Shown one piece after another: positions 1-5,621 of a stretch of 5,621 bases of DNA. A program made the translations under genes and the position numbers. A model generated the notes under the pieces. That model saw nothing but the letters and a program-made list of their open reading frames with translations, searched no databases and was not told the origin of the DNA. Position 1 is the stretch's first letter; each line of letters opens with the position of its first letter. The stretch is from Gammaproteobacteria bacterium (lineage in GTDB: Bacteria; Pseudomonadota; Gammaproteobacteria; UBA5335), in assembly GCA_011620145.1 (NCBI GenBank), contig WOZT01000062.1, positions 1 through 5,621 of the forward strand, written 5' to 3'.

Positions 1-3000
1 GCCAATGCCGCCAGATGGCGTAGACGGCCGGCAGCACCAGCAGGGTCAGGAACATGCAGGACCACAGGCCGCCGACCACCGGTGCCGCCGTGCGCGCCGA
101 GAGATCGGCGCCGACACCGGATTCCCACAGCAACGGCATCAGGCCCAGCACGGTGGTCGCCACGGTCATCAGCATCGGGCGCAGGCACTTGGCCGTGCCT
201 TCCACCACGGCTGCGTCCACATCGGCAACGCCCTGCAGTCGACCTTCGGACAAGCGCGCCTGAAAGGCCTGATCCAGATACACCACAACAACCGTGCCGG
301 TTTCTGCCGCTACGCCCCCCACTGCGATCAATCCCACCCAGACCGCAGTGGACAGATTGTAATCGAGCAGCGCCAGCAACCAGACACTGCCGGCCAAGGC
401 AAAGGGCAGGCTGAGCAGCACCAGCAAGGTTTGCGCCCAGCCGCGCATCGACAGGTACAGCAGCGCGACGATCAACACCAGCGTAAGGGGAATCGCCACC
501 CGCATCCGCGCCTCCATCTCCGCCATGAACTCATACTGGCCGGTCCATTGCAGCCGATAGCCCGGCGGCAGCGTAAATCGCTCGGACACCAGACGCTTGG
601 CATCCTTGACCCAGCCCCCCAGGTCGCGCTGGGCGCTGTCGATGTCGGCGAACACATAGCCGACCAACACCCCGTTCTCGTTCTTGATCATGGGCGGGCC
701 GGTGACGACGCGGACGTCAGCCAGGGCGCCCAGCGGCACTGCGGCGCCTGTCTGGCGCCAACGCGTCTCCCCGTCGCTGTCGAGCGGGGCGCTGCCCATG
801 GCCCCTGCCCTGGCGGCGGCGCCTGCTGTACCCCCCATGCCTCCCCCTGAGACCCCTGTCGCCCCGCCCATGGCGGCCCCGGCGGCGCCCATCGCGGATC
901 CAGCGGCACGCATGGCCACGCCGGCCGGCGGGCTGCTGCCGGCCCCGGAGCCGCCGGGCGCGATCTCGGCGATGGGTTCGGGGGCCGGGACCGGAACCAG
1001 AATGGCGCGCAGGGCTTCTGGATCGGCCCGATAGTCGGCGGCGTAACGCAAATTGATGGCGTAGCGGGCGCGGCCGGCGATGACGGTGGAGACCGGCATG
1101 CCGCCGATGGCCGCTTCCACCCCATCCAGTACATCGCGCACGGTCAGCCCGTAGCGGGCAATGGCTTCCCGGTCCGGCACGATGTCGATGTATTCGCGGC
1201 CGGTCTGGCGTTCGGCGAAGGTGCTGCGCGTACCCGGCACCTGCCGCAGCAGCCCTTCCAGCGCAACACTCAGCCGTTCGATCTCGGCCAGATCCTCGCC
1301 GAACACCTTGATGCCCACCGGCGTGCGCACACCGGTCGTCAGCATGTCGATGCGGGTGCGGATGGGCGGGTTGATCGCCATCTGGTAGCCCGGCATGCGC
1401 AGCGCCGCGTCCAAGTCCCGGCTCAGTTCCTCCAGGGTGCGCGCTTTTTCATCCGGCCAGATCAGACGCAGCGGCGCTTGCAGCCAGGCGGGTGTCCACG
1501 CGCTGTACCAGCGCGCGACTGGGTGCGTCGGCCAAGCCTCGCGCGGGTGCAGGGTGATCACCAATTCGTCCATGTCGAGCTGCGCCGGATCAGTGGCGGT
1601 TTCGGCGCGGCCGGTCTTGCCATGCACCGAGGCGACTTCCGGGAAATCCATGATGGTCCGGTCCAGCGCGGTGAGCACACGGCGCGCCTCCTCGATGGCG
1701 ATGCCCGGGAAGGTGGTCGGCATCACCAGCAGCGAGCCCTCATCGAGGGGGGGCATGAATTCCGAGCCCAGGCGCAAGGCCAGGGGCACGGTGCCGAGCA
1801 CCACTGCCAGCGCGGCGGCGATGACAGGGAAGCGCCAGCGTACGACGAAGGCGGCGATGGGTCGGTAGATGCGGCCCAGCAGCCGGTTGAGCGGGTTTTC
1901 ATCCTCGGTTCGGAAACGCCCGCGTTGTAACAGCATGACCATGAGCGGCGGCGCCAGGGTGATGGATAAAATGGCGGCGGCGAACATGGCGGCCGTCTTG
2001 GTGTAGGCCAGCGGCGCGAACAGCCGCCCGGACTGTCCCGTCAGGGTGAGTATGGGCAGGAAGCTCACCGTGATCAGCAGCAGGGAGAAGAAAATGGGCC
2101 GGCCGACTTCCTTGCAGGCGTCGATGATGATGCGCCGGCGGTCTGCCCCCGGCAGCGCCGCGGCCAGACGGGTATGGGCATTTTCGATCATCACGATGGC
2201 GGCATCGGACAGCTCGCCGATGGCGATGGCGATGCCGCCCAGCGACATGATGTTGATGCTCAGGCCGAGGTAGCGGATGGCGATGAAGGAGAACAGCGCC
2301 GATAGGGGCAGCATGATCATCGCCACCAGCGCCGAGCCGGCGTGCATCAGGAACACCAGGCTGATGAGGGTGACAATGATCCCTTCCTCGATGAGGGTGA
2401 GGCGCAGGGTGTCCACGGAACCGAGGATGAGTTCCGAACGGTCGTAGGTCGGGACCAGGCGCACTCCCTCCGGCAGGCCCAGTCCAGCGATCTGTTGCTT
2501 GAGGGCTTCGATGACATTCAGGGCATTGGCGCCGATACGCATGACCACGATGCCCCCCACAGTCTCGCCGCGCCCGTTCCAATCGGCGGCGCCGCGGCGA
2601 ATCTCCGGTCCGAACTGCACGGTGGCGACATCGCGCAAGCGCACCGGCGCGCCGCCCGGACCGACGGCGACCACGCTGGCCTCCAGGTCGGCCAGCGTCC
2701 CCACGTAGCCGCGCCCGCGCAGCACAAATTCGCGGCCGGCGATCTCCAGCACCCGCGCCCCGACTTCAGCATTGGCGTCGCGCACCGCCCGCGTAATATC
2801 GGCCAGGGTCAGCCCGTAAACGGTCAGTTTGCTGGGATCAAGTACGACTTGGAATTGGCGCTCGAAACCGCCCAGCGAGGCAATCTCGGCCACCCCCGAT
2901 ACCGCCTGCAAGGCCGGTTTTACGGTGAAATCCTGCAGCGCGCGCAGTTCGGCCAGATCCAGTCGACCGCTCGTGTCTTCCAGCACATATTGGTAGATCC

Positions 3001-3412
3001 AGCCCACGCCGCTGGCATCCGGGCCCAGGGTCGGGGTCACGCCGGGCGGCAGCAGTTGCTGCACCCGGCCGAGTTGCTCCAGCACCCGTGTGCGCGCCCA
3101 GTAGATGTCCGTGCCGTCCGCGAAAATGGCGTAGGTGAAGCTCATCCCGAACATGGAGTAGCCGCGCACCACGCGCACACCCGGCGTGCTTTGCAGGGTC
3201 CGGACCAAGGGATAGGTGATCTGGTCTTCCACCAGATTCGGGCTGCGCCCCATCCATTCGGTGAAGACGATGACTTGCGGATCGGACAGGTCCGGAATGG
3301 CATCCAGCGGCGTCTTGCGGATGCTGTCCAGGCTCCACAGGACCAGCACCAGCGTGGTGCCGAACACCAGCCAGCGGTAGCGGACAGACCATTCGATGAT
3401 GCCCTCGATCAT
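1..3412 (-). CDS. cusA: CusA-like HME-RND copper/silver efflux pump, 3'-partial
   Basis: Inner-membrane proton-driven pump expelling Cu(I)/Ag(I). The frame is uninterrupted from ATG 3412-3410 to the left edge: 1137 codons, ending LPAVYAIWRHW, which matches the last CusA helix, so few residues are missing. The start MIEGIIEWSVRYRWLV resembles the E. coli N-terminus. TM1 ~12-32; periplasmic PDLSDPQV, GVRVVRGYSMFG and ELGPDASGVGW-type motifs; TM2-4 ~343-410 with GELSDAAIVMIENAH (D403 and E410 match D405 and E412); EVGRPIFFSLL at 435-445; TM7 ~528-548; TM8-12 from ~972. M564, D608, M614, E616, R687 and M690 match CusA M573, D617, M623, E625, R669 and M672; K678 becomes Arg. E1037 matches E939, but K984 is M1080. 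Two insertions relative to E. coli CusA (1047 residues): ~27 Trp-rich residues at ~625-655 and ~80 Gly/Ala/Met-rich residues at 805-891. Third gene of the operon. The residue matches are by-eye alignment from memory of E. coli CusA. Confidence 0.95.
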   Translation of the reverse strand, partial: MIEGIIEWSVRYRWLVFGTTLVLVLWSLDSIRKTPLDAIPDLSDPQVIVFTEWMGRSPNLVEDQITYPLVRTLQSTPGVRVVRGYSMFGMSFTYAIFADGTDIYWARTRVLEQLGRVQQLLPPGVTPTLGPDASGVGWIYQYVLEDTSGRLDLAELRALQDFTVKPALQAVSGVAEIASLGGFERQFQVVLDPSKLTVYGLTLADITRAVRDANAEVGARVLEIAGREFVLRGRGYVGTLADLEASVVAVGPGGAPVRLRDVATVQFGPEIRRGAADWNGRGETVGGIVVMRIGANALNVIEALKQQIAGLGLPEGVRLVPTYDRSELILGSVDTLRLTLIEEGIIVTLISLVFLMHAGSALVAMIMLPLSALFSFIAIRYLGLSINIMSLGGIAIAIGELSDAAIVMIENAHTRLAAALPGADRRRIIIDACKEVGRPIFFSLLLITVSFLPILTLTGQSGRLFAPLAYTKTAAMFAAAILSITLAPPLMVMLLQRGRFRTEDENPLNRLLGRIYRPIAAFVVRWRFPVIAAALAVVLGTVPLALRLGSEFMPPLDEGSLLVMPTTFPGIAIEEARRVLTALDRTIMDFPEVASVHGKTGRAETATDPAQLDMDELVITLHPREAWPTHPVARWYSAWTPAWLQAPLRLIWPDEKARTLEELSRDLDAALRMPGYQMAINPPIRTRIDMLTTGVRTPVGIKVFGEDLAEIERLSVALEGLLRQVPGTRSTFAERQTGREYIDIVPDREAIARYGLTVRDVLDGVEAAIGGMPVSTVIAGRARYAINLRYAADYRADPEALRAILVPVPAPEPIAEIAPGGSGAGSSPPAGVAMRAAGSAMGAAGAAMGGATGVSGGGMGGTAGAAARAGAMGSAPLDSDGETRWRQTGAAVPLGALADVRVVTGPPMIKNENGVLVGYVFADIDSAQRDLGGWVKDAKRLVSERFTLPPGYRLQWTGQYEFMAEMEARMRVAIPLTLVLIVALLYLSMRGWAQTLLVLLSLPFALAGSVWLLALLDYNLSTAVWVGLIAVGGVAAETGTVVVVYLDQAFQARLSEGRLQGVADVDAAVVEGTAKCLRPMLMTVATTVLGLMPLLWESGVGADLSARTAAPVVGGLWSCMFLTLLVLPAVYAIWRHW
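866..928 (-). repeat. Three degenerate 21-bp tandem repeats inside the pump gene's insertion
   Basis: The units are 866-886, 887-907 and 908-928. By base count the first two differ at 4 of 21 positions and the first and third at 7 of 21. Read on the minus strand they encode heptads PAGVAMR, AAGSAMG and AAGAAMG, each with Met at the same position (M834, M841, M848). The period is a multiple of three, so the frame is kept. This looks like slippage-driven growth of the Met-rich insertion. Confidence 0.7.
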
Positions 3413-3423
3413 CTCAGTGCCCC
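3410..3423 (-). promoter_or_regulatory. Weak ribosome-binding site and 1-nt junction at the pump start
   Basis: The adaptor stop TGA (3416-3414) is followed by one G and then the pump ATG (3412-3410). The only Shine-Dalgarno-like sequence is GGGG at 3423-3420, 7 nt before the ATG. This is much weaker than the site of the adaptor gene. The arrangement favours initiation by ribosomes finishing the adaptor, which would keep the two subunits in proportion. Confidence 0.6.
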
Positions 3424-4697
3424 GAGTGCGGAGCGACGGAGTCCGGCGTATCCGCCTTTTCCGGCAAAGGAGGTTCGGACCGGGCGCCGCCGCTGCCGTG
3501 ACCGCCGTGCGCCGTGCCGCTCCCGGAAGCGCGCAGCCGGCTTTCCGAATCGAGCAGGAACACGCCCGCAGCGACGACACTCTCGCCCGCGGATAATCCG
3601 GCGCGGATCTCCACCCGCTCCGGCAGGCGCAGACCCAGCACCACTGGCCGGGGTTCGAAGCGGCCCGGCGCGGTGACGACGAACACATGCTGGGCCGGCC
3701 CGGTATCCACCACGGCATCACGGGGCACCGTGATCACCTCGCGCGACCGGGTGTGGAAATCCGCCGTGCCATACAGCCCGGGACGCAGGGCGCCGTCCGG
3801 ATTGGGCATGGCAAAACGTACCCGCAAGGTGCGCGTGCGCTCGCTTAAGGTCGGATAGATGAAATCCACCCGCGCCTCGAAAGGGGGCTGTCTCGTGGCG
3901 GGAAACGCCAGCCGTGCCGATGTGCCCAAGGTGATCTCGGCTGCCGCCATCTCCGGCACCTCGGCCAGAATCCAGACCCGGGACAGGTCAGCGACAGTCA
4001 TGATCTCGGTGGCGGCATCCACCGCCGTACCCACCGCCACGCCTCGGTGCAGGACGATGCCGCTATGGGGCGCCGCCACAGTCACGAGGCGCTTGATTTC
4101 GCCGCGCCGCTCGATCTGCGTGATCTCCGCTTCTGTCATGCCGAGCACCTTCAGGCGCATGCGGGCGCTTGCCGCCACCACGCTGTGTGGCCCGGCGCTG
4201 GCCTGTTTCAAGGTGGCCAGGTATTCGGTTTGGGAGGAGAACAGCTCCTGCGAAAAAATCGCCGCCAGGGATTGGCCCGCCCGTACCGTCTGCCCGGTGG
4301 TATTGACATAAAGGGCTTCAATCCATCCCGCCACCCGCGTATGCACGTGCGAGATCCGGGATTCGTCGGGGACTACCGTGGCCACCGCCCGCAGTGGCAG
4401 GCTGAGAGTCTCCAGGCGGGCCGGCTCGGTGCGGATGCCAATGGCGGATAGGCGGGTGGGCTCCCACGCCACGGGAGCCCGGGGCGGAGCAACCCCTTCG
4501 GCCGGGCGCGGGGAAGGGGACTCCGGACCGACGGGCGACTGGACCATCCTGTCTCTGGACATCTCATGGTGCAGCGAAAATGGCCAGCCGTGCCGGTGAT
4601 GCTGGACGAGCAGCACGCCGCCCAAAACCACGGCGCCGATCACGGCGCCGATGCCGGCAGGGAGCGCGGCAAAGCGTTTCCGTCCATCCAGGCTCAT
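3414..4697 (-). CDS. cusB: CusB-like periplasmic adaptor (membrane fusion protein) of heavy-metal RND efflux
   Basis: Periplasmic adaptor linking the RND pump to the outer-membrane channel; in the Cus system it also delivers Cu(I)/Ag(I) to the pump. It has 427 residues, close to E. coli CusB (about 407). The start is set by a strong Shine-Dalgarno 7 nt upstream and a 4-nt overlap with the channel gene. Residues ~11-31 are an uncleaved-looking hydrophobic anchor with no lipobox Cys. Residues 33-51 hold a His/Met cluster (H33, H34, H36, H43, H44, M46, M51) where CusB has its N-terminal metal-binding methionines. Lipoyl halves are ~118-150 (VAGWIEALYVNTTGQTVRAGQ) and ~208-240 (APHSGIVLHRG). They flank a helical hairpin at ~151-205. 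The beta-barrel is ~241-316 (VWILAEVPE, LRPGLYGTADF) and the membrane-proximal domain ~320-385 (VITVPRDAVVDTG, FLLDSESRL). The C-terminal tail is Gly/His-rich (H397, H400, H424, H427). There is no Cys, and the Cys-containing heavy-metal-binding domain found on some homologues is absent. The pump gene starts 1 nt after the stop. Confidence 0.93.
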   Translation of the reverse strand: MSLDGRKRFAALPAGIGAVIGAVVLGGVLLVQHHRHGWPFSLHHEMSRDRMVQSPVGPESPSPRPAEGVAPPRAPVAWEPTRLSAIGIRTEPARLETLSLPLRAVATVVPDESRISHVHTRVAGWIEALYVNTTGQTVRAGQSLAAIFSQELFSSQTEYLATLKQASAGPHSVVAASARMRLKVLGMTEAEITQIERRGEIKRLVTVAAPHSGIVLHRGVAVGTAVDAATEIMTVADLSRVWILAEVPEMAAAEITLGTSARLAFPATRQPPFEARVDFIYPTLSERTRTLRVRFAMPNPDGALRPGLYGTADFHTRSREVITVPRDAVVDTGPAQHVFVVTAPGRFEPRPVVLGLRLPERVEIRAGLSAGESVVAAGVFLLDSESRLRASGSGTAHGGHGSGGARSEPPLPEKADTPDSVAPHSGH

Positions 4698-4789
4698 GAT
4701 TCCTCCTCCTCGCTGTCGTCGTTGTCCCGGGACGGGTTGGACTCAAGAGGAGGGATCAGTATGGGGGCGGGAGGAATCATGAGTTTGGA
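4687..4789 (-). promoter_or_regulatory. Inverted repeat that can sequester the adaptor Shine-Dalgarno and start codon
   Basis: The arms are 4770-4789 and 4687-4706. The inner 14 bp are perfectly complementary (GGAGGAATCATGAG at 4706-4693 on the minus strand against CTCATGATTCCTCC at 4783-4770). A 2-base mismatch and 4 more pairs follow, giving 18 of 20. The loop is 63 nt (4707-4769). The downstream arm contains most of the Shine-Dalgarno, the start ATG and the channel stop. In mRNA this stem would hide the adaptor's initiation site until ribosomes translating the end of the channel gene open it. The complementarity is directly visible; the regulatory role is inference. Confidence 0.7.
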
Positions 4790-5621
4790 GGGTGCCTCCC
4801 GCCCCCATTCACCTGTTGTCCGTTGCAGGCGCGCCCAGGCCAGCCCCAGATTGGTTTCGGCCATGACTAGTTCGCCCTGCGCCGACCACAGCGCCTGGGC
4901 CGCATCGATCACGGCGGTCAGGCTGCCCTGACCGGCGGCGTAATTGGCCAAGGCTGGCGTCACAGCACTTTGGGCACGGGGCACCACTTCATCCCGAAAC
5001 GCTACGAAGCGCGTCCGCGCGGCCTCGACCTGGTTGCGGGCAGCGGCTGCCTCGCCCTCGATCATGCGCCGCATCGCCTGCCAGTCGGCGCGCGCCATGT
5101 CCTCCATAGCCCGCGCTTCCCCCAACCCCGCCCGCAAGCGCTCGCGCCAGATGGGAATGCTGATGCCCACCATCAGCATCGCGCCACGACCTTCCGCCAT
5201 GGTGGAAGCCTGACCGCCCCGCACCATGCCCATGGGCAGATACATGGCACGCATCACATCCACCTCGGCTCGGGCCTGCTCGATCTCCGCCTCCCCGGCA
5301 TGCAACTCCGGCCGCCGTTGCAGGGCCTGGGCATGCACCGTTTCCCAAGGCGGTGGGGCGGCATCGGTAATGGGACGGGCCAGTTGCGGCACTGATGCGT
5401 CGACTGGACGACCCAAACCGGCATTCAACATGGCCTCAGCGGCCCGCACTTCCGCTGCCAGCGCCTGGCGCGCAGCGTCGAGTCGCGCCACTTCCACCTC
5501 CGCCCGCAAGACGTCGGCCTGATTGCCCACGGCCGCCGCATAGCGGGCAGCAACGGCGGTCACGAATTGGTGTGCCAACGCCAATTGCTGATCCACCACC
5601 TCGACCATGCGTCGTCGCTCG
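4694..5621 (-). CDS. TolC/OEP-family outer-membrane efflux channel (CusC-like), 5'-partial
   Basis: Outer-membrane channel subunit of the tripartite pump; it would carry the metal ion from the periplasm to the outside. About 308 C-terminal residues are visible. The frame is open through 5620, so the true start lies beyond the window. The ATG at 5606-5608 is preceded in frame by Glu-Arg-Arg-Arg and falls inside a helix, so it is internal. Residues below are counted from that Met. Residues ~1-70 are the Ala/Arg/Glu-rich coiled-coil half of an OEP repeat, with the QADVLRAEVEVARLD and LNAGLGRP motifs typical of the family. Residues ~90-267 are the second OEP repeat: start ALQRRPEL, beta-strand MVGISIPIW at 146-154, then long helices ending at NLGLAWARLQRTTGEW. 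The last ~34 residues are Pro-rich, then acidic (DNDDSEEEES), and lie outside the domain. This tail carries mRNA inverted repeats and the next gene's ribosome-binding site. The stop overlaps the adaptor start as ATGA. The family is secure; the name cusC would rest only on position. Confidence 0.9.
   Translation of the reverse strand, partial: ERRRMVEVVDQQLALAHQFVTAVAARYAAAVGNQADVLRAEVEVARLDAARQALAAEVRAAEAMLNAGLGRPVDASVPQLARPITDAAPPPWETVHAQALQRRPELHAGEAEIEQARAEVDVMRAMYLPMGMVRGGQASTMAEGRGAMLMVGISIPIWRERLRAGLGEARAMEDMARADWQAMRRMIEGEAAAARNQVEAARTRFVAFRDEVVPRAQSAVTPALANYAAGQGSLTAVIDAAQALWSAQGELVMAETNLGLAWARLQRTTGEWGREAPSKLMIPPAPILIPPLESNPSRDNDDSEEEES
4701..4710 (-). promoter_or_regulatory. Strong Shine-Dalgarno of the adaptor gene, inside the channel coding region
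   Basis: The minus strand reads AGGAGGAGGA then ATC then ATG. The AGGAGG core at 4710-4705 leaves 7 nt to the start codon, which is close to ideal. The same bases encode the Glu run in the channel protein's C-terminal SEEEES, so this stretch both encodes a tail and recruits ribosomes. It fixes the adaptor start at 4697 and, with the ATGA overlap, points to translational coupling. Confidence 0.88.
4761..4808 (-). repeat. Perfect 14-bp GC-rich inverted repeat in the channel gene's 3' end
   Basis: The arms ATGGGGGCGGGAGG (4761-4774) and CCTCCCGCCCCCAT (4795-4808) are exact reverse complements around a 20-nt loop. This predicts a very stable mRNA hairpin about 65-110 nt upstream of the adaptor start. 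It lies over the codons after the last OEP helix (EWGREAPSKLMIPPAPI). Its 4770-4774 segment is also part of the stem that covers the adaptor start, so the two folds exclude each other. No T-run follows in either direction, so it does not look like an intrinsic terminator. Confidence 0.75.

Noticed and set aside
5..850. 281-codon open frame on the plus strand opposite the pump gene
   Set aside because: It lies antisense to a clearly recognisable CusA frame. Its product is a Gln/His/Arg/Gly-rich string without domain character, as expected from reading GC-rich code backwards.
1395..1930. Two overlapping plus-strand frames of about 150 codons
   Set aside because: Both are antisense to the conserved metal-binding segment of the pump and show no recognisable protein features.
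1899..3392. Minus-strand frames at 1899-2582, 2518-2772 and 2838-3392
   Set aside because: They are out-of-frame readings of the pump gene, whose real frame is continuous with matching CusA motifs at each point checked. They are not evidence of a frameshift.
3395..3413. 6-bp hairpin GATGAT/ATCATC over the pump start codon
   Set aside because: Short, A/T-containing and weak; it arises from conserved Ile and Met codons, so it was not kept as a regulatory element.
2342..3676. 444-codon open frame on the plus strand crossing the pump/adaptor junction
   Set aside because: Composition is His/Gln/Arg/Pro-rich with no family motif, and it runs antisense across two well-supported genes. Long shadow frames are common at this GC content.
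4724..4733. 10-bp palindrome GTCCCGGGAC
   Set aside because: With no loop it is short and plausible by chance in GC-rich DNA. It falls within the 63-nt loop of the larger structure, and no operator family is recognised.
4761..4808. Rho-independent terminator
   Set aside because: The stem is strong, but no T-run follows on either strand and it lies inside coding sequence of an operon whose downstream genes must be transcribed.
5606..5608. ATG as a possible true start of the channel gene
   Set aside because: The frame stays open upstream to the window edge, and the visible product would lack most of the first OEP repeat, so this Met is internal.

Overview
The window is GC-rich throughout and holds three consecutive genes, all read on the minus strand (right to left). 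Together they form a heavy-metal tripartite efflux operon of the CusCBA type. The dense coding, GC-biased third positions and the envelope-spanning RND system indicate a high-GC Gram-negative bacterium, most likely a proteobacterium. The sequence alone does not fix the genus.

Layout in transcription order. (1) 5621-4694: the C-terminal ~308 residues of a TolC/OEP-family outer-membrane channel whose 5' end lies outside the window. (2) 4697-3414: a complete 427-residue CusB-like periplasmic adaptor, overlapping the channel gene by 4 nt (ATGA). (3) 3412-1: a CusA-like HME-RND pump, open at the window edge after 1137 codons, with only its last few residues missing. The adaptor stop and the pump start are separated by 1 nt. 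There is no intergenic stretch anywhere, no RNA gene, no mobile element and no CRISPR. The promoter and any regulator (for example a CusRS-type pair) must lie upstream, beyond 5621.

How they work together: the pump takes Cu(I)/Ag(I) from the periplasm or inner membrane using the proton gradient, the adaptor joins pump and channel, and the channel releases the ion outside. The assignment to monovalent Cu/Ag rests on the pump. It keeps all three metal-binding methionines of E. coli CusA (M573/M623/M672, here M564/M614/M690), the neighbouring D617/E625/R669 equivalents, and the DAA-type TM4 motif.

Three things go beyond a routine cus operon. The pump has an ~80-residue Gly/Ala/Met-rich insertion in its docking (DC) domain, partly built from 21-bp tandem repeats. 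The lysine of the CusA proton relay (K984) is replaced by methionine. At the channel/adaptor junction, a perfect 14-bp inverted repeat covers the adaptor's Shine-Dalgarno and start codon. It shares 5 nt with a second perfect 14-bp inverted repeat, giving two mutually exclusive mRNA folds. This looks like a translational-coupling switch encoded in the dispensable C-terminal tail of the channel protein.
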